Assembly: GCA_017459345.1 (NCBI GenBank)
Contig: JAFUDC010000091.1
Location: 62,001 to 126,000, forward strand
From: Eubacterium sp.
GTDB lineage: Bacteria > Bacillota > Clostridia > Lachnospirales > Lachnospiraceae
DNA: 64,000 nt
Direction: 5' to 3'
In this document: piece after piece, positions 61,692 to 64,000 of the stretch
Position numbering within the stretch: position 1 is the stretch's first letter
How the letters are laid out: every line of letters begins with the position of its first letter
The notes under the pieces: model-generated
Told to the model about the DNA's origin: nothing
The model's input: only the letters and a program-made list of their open reading frames with translations
The model's database searches: none
Translations under genes and position numbers: made by a program

Positions 61692-63077
61692 ATGAACGAA
61701 AGACAAACTGCCATTCGGGATGCCAGAGAACTGGGTATCCCAAAGATGCTTTTACTTGGACTTCAGCATATGTTTGCCATGTTCGGAGCAACGATTCTGG
61801 TTCCGATACTTGTCAATTCCTATTTTAACGGGGAGGGGCTGTCCATACAGGTGACTTTGATCTGTGCCGGCCTTGGTACCCTGTTTTTTCATGCCTGTTC
61901 CAAATTGAAGGTGCCGGCCTTCCTGGGTTCATCTTTTGCTTATCTGGGAGGCTTTGCCACTGTAGCCAATCTGAATACCGGCATCTATGCGGATATGACC
62001 ATGGGCGAAAAGCTGCCCTATGCCTGCGGCGGTATCGTCGTGGCCGGAGCCATGTATCTGGTTCTGGCAGCCATCGTTCGTGCTGTGGGGATTAAGAGGG
62101 TCATGCGTTTTCTGCCTCCGGTGGTGACCGGACCCATCATTATCTGTATCGGTCTTAGCCTGGCGCCTTCCGCCATCGGCAATGCCTCCACCAACTGGCC
62201 CCTGGCCCTGATTGCCCTGGCTGTAGTTGTGATCTTTAATATCTGGGGAAAGGGTATGTTCAAGATCATCCCTATCCTTATGGGGGTTGTCATTTCCTAC
62301 GCTGCTGCTCTCATCATGAATGCAGCAGGAATGACCAACCTGGATGGGAAGCCCATTCTGGACTTTACCGCTGCTGCCTCTGCCAAGGCTATCGGGCTGC
62401 CGCCTTTTACACTCGCGAAGTTTGACATCACTGCCATCCTGGTTATGGCCCCCATCGCCATCGCTTCCATGATGGAGCATATCGGGGATATCAGTGCCAT
62501 ATCTGCAACAGTGGGAGAGAATTTTATCGAAGAGCCCGGTCTTCATCGTACCCTTATGGGTGACGGCCTCGCTACCGCATTAGCCGGTCTGGTAGGCGGA
62601 CCTGCCAACACCACCTATGGAGAGAACACTGGCGTTTTAGAGCTGTCCCATGTCTACGACCCCCGCGTGGTCCGCATCGCTGCCATCTTTGCCGTGATCT
62701 TAAGCTTCTTCCCCAAGGTTGCCGAGCTGATTGGTTCCATGCCGGCCGCCATCGTGGGAGGCATCAGTTTTATCCTCTACGGCATGATCTCTGCCATTGG
62801 CGTGAGAAATGTGGTGGAAAACCATGTAGACTTTACCAAGTCAAGAAACCTGATCATCGCAGCTGTCATTCTGGTATGCGGTCTGGGATTCTCCGAAGGA
62901 CTCACATTTACCATCGGAAGCACCAGCATCACCCTCACCAGCCTTGCCATTGCCGCCATTGCAGGTGTTATTCTCAATGCAGTCCTGCCGGGCAATGATT
63001 ATGAGTTCGGCGCAAATCCCAAGGGGGACATCAGCCGGGGCGTAGGGATGAATCCGCAGAATTCCGGAAGGGATTAA
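61692..63077 (+). CDS. uraA: Uracil permease (NCS2 family)
   Basis: A 461-residue membrane transporter with about fourteen hydrophobic segments. LGLQHMFAMFGATILVP is the NCS2 N-terminus. AIASMMEHIGDISAIS holds the substrate Glu and His, and GGPANTTYGENTGVLELS is the second family motif with the conserved TTYGEN segment. It imports uracil with protons. The upp gene next to it uses the same base, so the pair forms a salvage unit. CCGGAGGAG precedes the ATG. Confidence 0.95.
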   Translation: MNERQTAIRDARELGIPKMLLLGLQHMFAMFGATILVPILVNSYFNGEGLSIQVTLICAGLGTLFFHACSKLKVPAFLGSSFAYLGGFATVANLNTGIYADMTMGEKLPYACGGIVVAGAMYLVLAAIVRAVGIKRVMRFLPPVVTGPIIICIGLSLAPSAIGNASTNWPLALIALAVVVIFNIWGKGMFKIIPILMGVVISYAAALIMNAAGMTNLDGKPILDFTAAASAKAIGLPPFTLAKFDITAILVMAPIAIASMMEHIGDISAISATVGENFIEEPGLHRTLMGDGLATALAGLVGGPANTTYGENTGVLELSHVYDPRVVRIAAIFAVILSFFPKVAELIGSMPAAIVGGISFILYGMISAIGVRNVVENHVDFTKSRNLIIAAVILVCGLGFSEGLTFTIGSTSITLTSLAIAAIAGVILNAVLPGNDYEFGANPKGDISRGVGMNPQNSGRD

Positions 63078-63198
63078 AAAATGCAATTATTTATCGACAG
63101 AATCGGCAGATATCTGTATACTATTAATTGAATGCAGCAGTCCCTGTTCTATCATATAATTATATTATAATATGCACAAGATAAAGGAGGAGAACGAT

Positions 63199-63837
63199 AT
63201 GGAAAAACTGGATAATCTGTTTGTTATGACACACCCGCTGATTCAGCACAAGATTTCCCTGCTCAGGGATAAGAACACGGGAACCAACGAGTTTCGTGCC
63301 ATCGTGGAAGAGATTGCCATGCTGATGGGTTATGAGGCTTTGTCCGATCTGCCCACAGAGGAAGTAGAAGTGGAAACACCCATTGAAAAGTGCATGACAC
63401 CGGTAATTTCCGGCAGAAAGTTTGCCGTTGTACCGATTCTTCGTGCAGGTCTTGGCATGGTCAGCGGCATACTTGCCCTGGTACCCGCAGCTAAGGTTGG
63501 TCATATCGGTCTCTATCGCGATGAGGAAACCCATGAACCTCATGAGTATTACTGCAAGCTTCCGGATCCCATCGATGAGAGATTGATCGTTGTCACAGAC
63601 CCCATGCTGGCAACCGGCGGGTCTGCTGTAGCAGCAGTGAACTTCATCAAGGAGCACGGCGGAAAGAAGATTAAGTTTATGTCCATCATCGCAGCACCGG
63701 AAGGAATCCGCAGGCTTCTTGAGGCCCATCCCGATGTGCAGCTCTATGTTGGCCATGTAGACAGAGAGCTCAACGATGCGGCATACATCTGCCCGGGTCT
63801 TGGAGATGCCGGCGACCGGATCTTCGGAACGAAGTAA
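63199..63837 (+). CDS. upp: Uracil phosphoribosyltransferase
   Basis: ATG 63199 follows AAAGGAGG; the in-frame ATG at 63172 has no site. The product has 212 residues. It joins uracil to PRPP to give [54 protein letters not shown] with the PRPP loop, and [19 protein letters not shown] at the C-terminus are family signatures. Separated from uraA by 121 bp with no clear terminator between them. Confidence 0.97.
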   Translation: MEKLDNLFVMTHPLIQHKISLLRDKNTGTNEFRAIVEEIAMLMGYEALSDLPTEEVEVETPIEKCMTPVISGRKFAVVPILRAGLGMVSGILALVPAAKVGHIGLYRDEETHEPHEYYCKLPDPIDERLIVVTDPMLATGGSAVAAVNFIKEHGGKKIKFMSIIAAPEGIRRLLEAHPDVQLYVGHVDRELNDAAYICPGLGDAGDRIFGTK

Positions 63838-63851
63838 ATAAAATATTACAA

Positions 63852-63897
63852 ACAGCCGAAACGAAAAGGACCATAAGGTCCTTTTTGTTTCGGCTGT
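63852..63897 (+). terminator. Long terminator hairpin after upp
   Basis: A 21-bp stem runs 63852-63872 with 63877-63897 and has one G-T pair; the loop is ATAA. An inner GGACC/GGTCC stem is followed by TTTTTG. It probably serves both upp and the convergent gene. Confidence 0.88.
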
Positions 63898-63916
63898 ATT
63901 TCACTTGTAGTCATCC

Positions 63917-64000
63917 TCAAATCGATTTCAGAATGGAAATCGTTCTGGAAAGTCCCCCTGTCATATCGTAGCGGGGCTGCCAGCCCAGCCTCTTTAACTT
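63917..64000 (-). CDS. 3' end of a probable NAD-dependent epimerase/dehydratase
   Basis: The minus-strand frame runs from base 64000 to a TGA at 63919-63917 and gives 27 residues. LKRLGWQPRYDMTGGLSRTI is the C-terminal pattern of extended short-chain dehydrogenases such as UDP-sugar epimerases (usual form LGWxPxxxLxxGLxxTI). Only this end is in the window, so the product is not certain. Confidence 0.6.
   Translation of the reverse strand, partial: KLKRLGWQPRYDMTGGLSRTISILKSI

Overview
The window looks like a chromosomal segment of a Gram-positive anaerobe in the Clostridia, most likely Lachnospiraceae. The signs are strong AGGAGG-type ribosome binding sites, TTGACA/TATAAT promoters, rubrerythrin, a nifS-nifU pair, an LPxTG-anchored fibro-slime adhesin pair, DUF6020 and GtrA membrane proteins, and a PurF-like protein of a type I associate with this family. 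No rRNA, tRNA, CRISPR array or complete insertion sequence was found.

Layout. 1-6.8 kb: a truncated lipoprotein gene on the minus strand, a signal-peptide remnant with an in-frame stop, a Gfo/Idh/MocA oxidoreductase, then a secretion operon with its own consensus promoter (transglutaminase-like protein, MBOAT acyltransferase, DHHW/AlgJ-like partner, Lys-rich small secreted protein). 6.8-10.8 kb: a sugar-acid operon (beta-hydroxyacid dehydrogenase, DUF1537 kinase, cyclase-family hydrolase) with a palindromic operator and a convergent GntR/FCD regulator. 11.1-11.6 kb: a transcription unit of about 515 nt with strong promoter and terminator but no normal gene, a candidate structured RNA. 11.8-16.7 kb: an acetyltransferase-methyltransferase fusion, a D-2-hydroxyacid dehydrogenase, and two COG0523 GTPases, one with about 100 residues of His/Asp/Glu and one fused to a TIGR03943-like domain. 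16.7-30 kb: DUF6020, two GtrA proteins, GDSL hydrolase, IlvE, GlgB, TyrS, a THUMP methyltransferase, RdgB, YfcE, threonine aldolase and NadE.

30-42 kb: a 23-bp tandem repeat, rubrerythrin, a small AT-rich island (KilA-N, unknown, XRE), RlmD, an NSS transporter, PrfC, a PurF homologue lacking the catalytic Cys, an acidic unknown, and NifS-NifU. 42-55.5 kb: two tandem paralogous surface proteins of more than 2,100 residues, each with six HxHxxxC motifs, a fibro-slime domain, pilin-like repeats and LPSTGG, preceded by a shared GTGAC-repeat element. 55.5-64 kb: LarA-like racemase (minus), a second RlmD-type methyltransferase, a LytTR regulator with one GHKL kinase and one degenerate membrane kinase, UraA, Upp and the 3' end of a probable NAD-dependent epimerase.

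The best places to look for something undescribed are the 515-nt transcript, the adhesin pair with its shared upstream element, the DUF1537-cyclase operon, the paired COG0523 proteins and the split LytTR/GHKL system. All function calls rest on reading motifs by eye; no database search was run.
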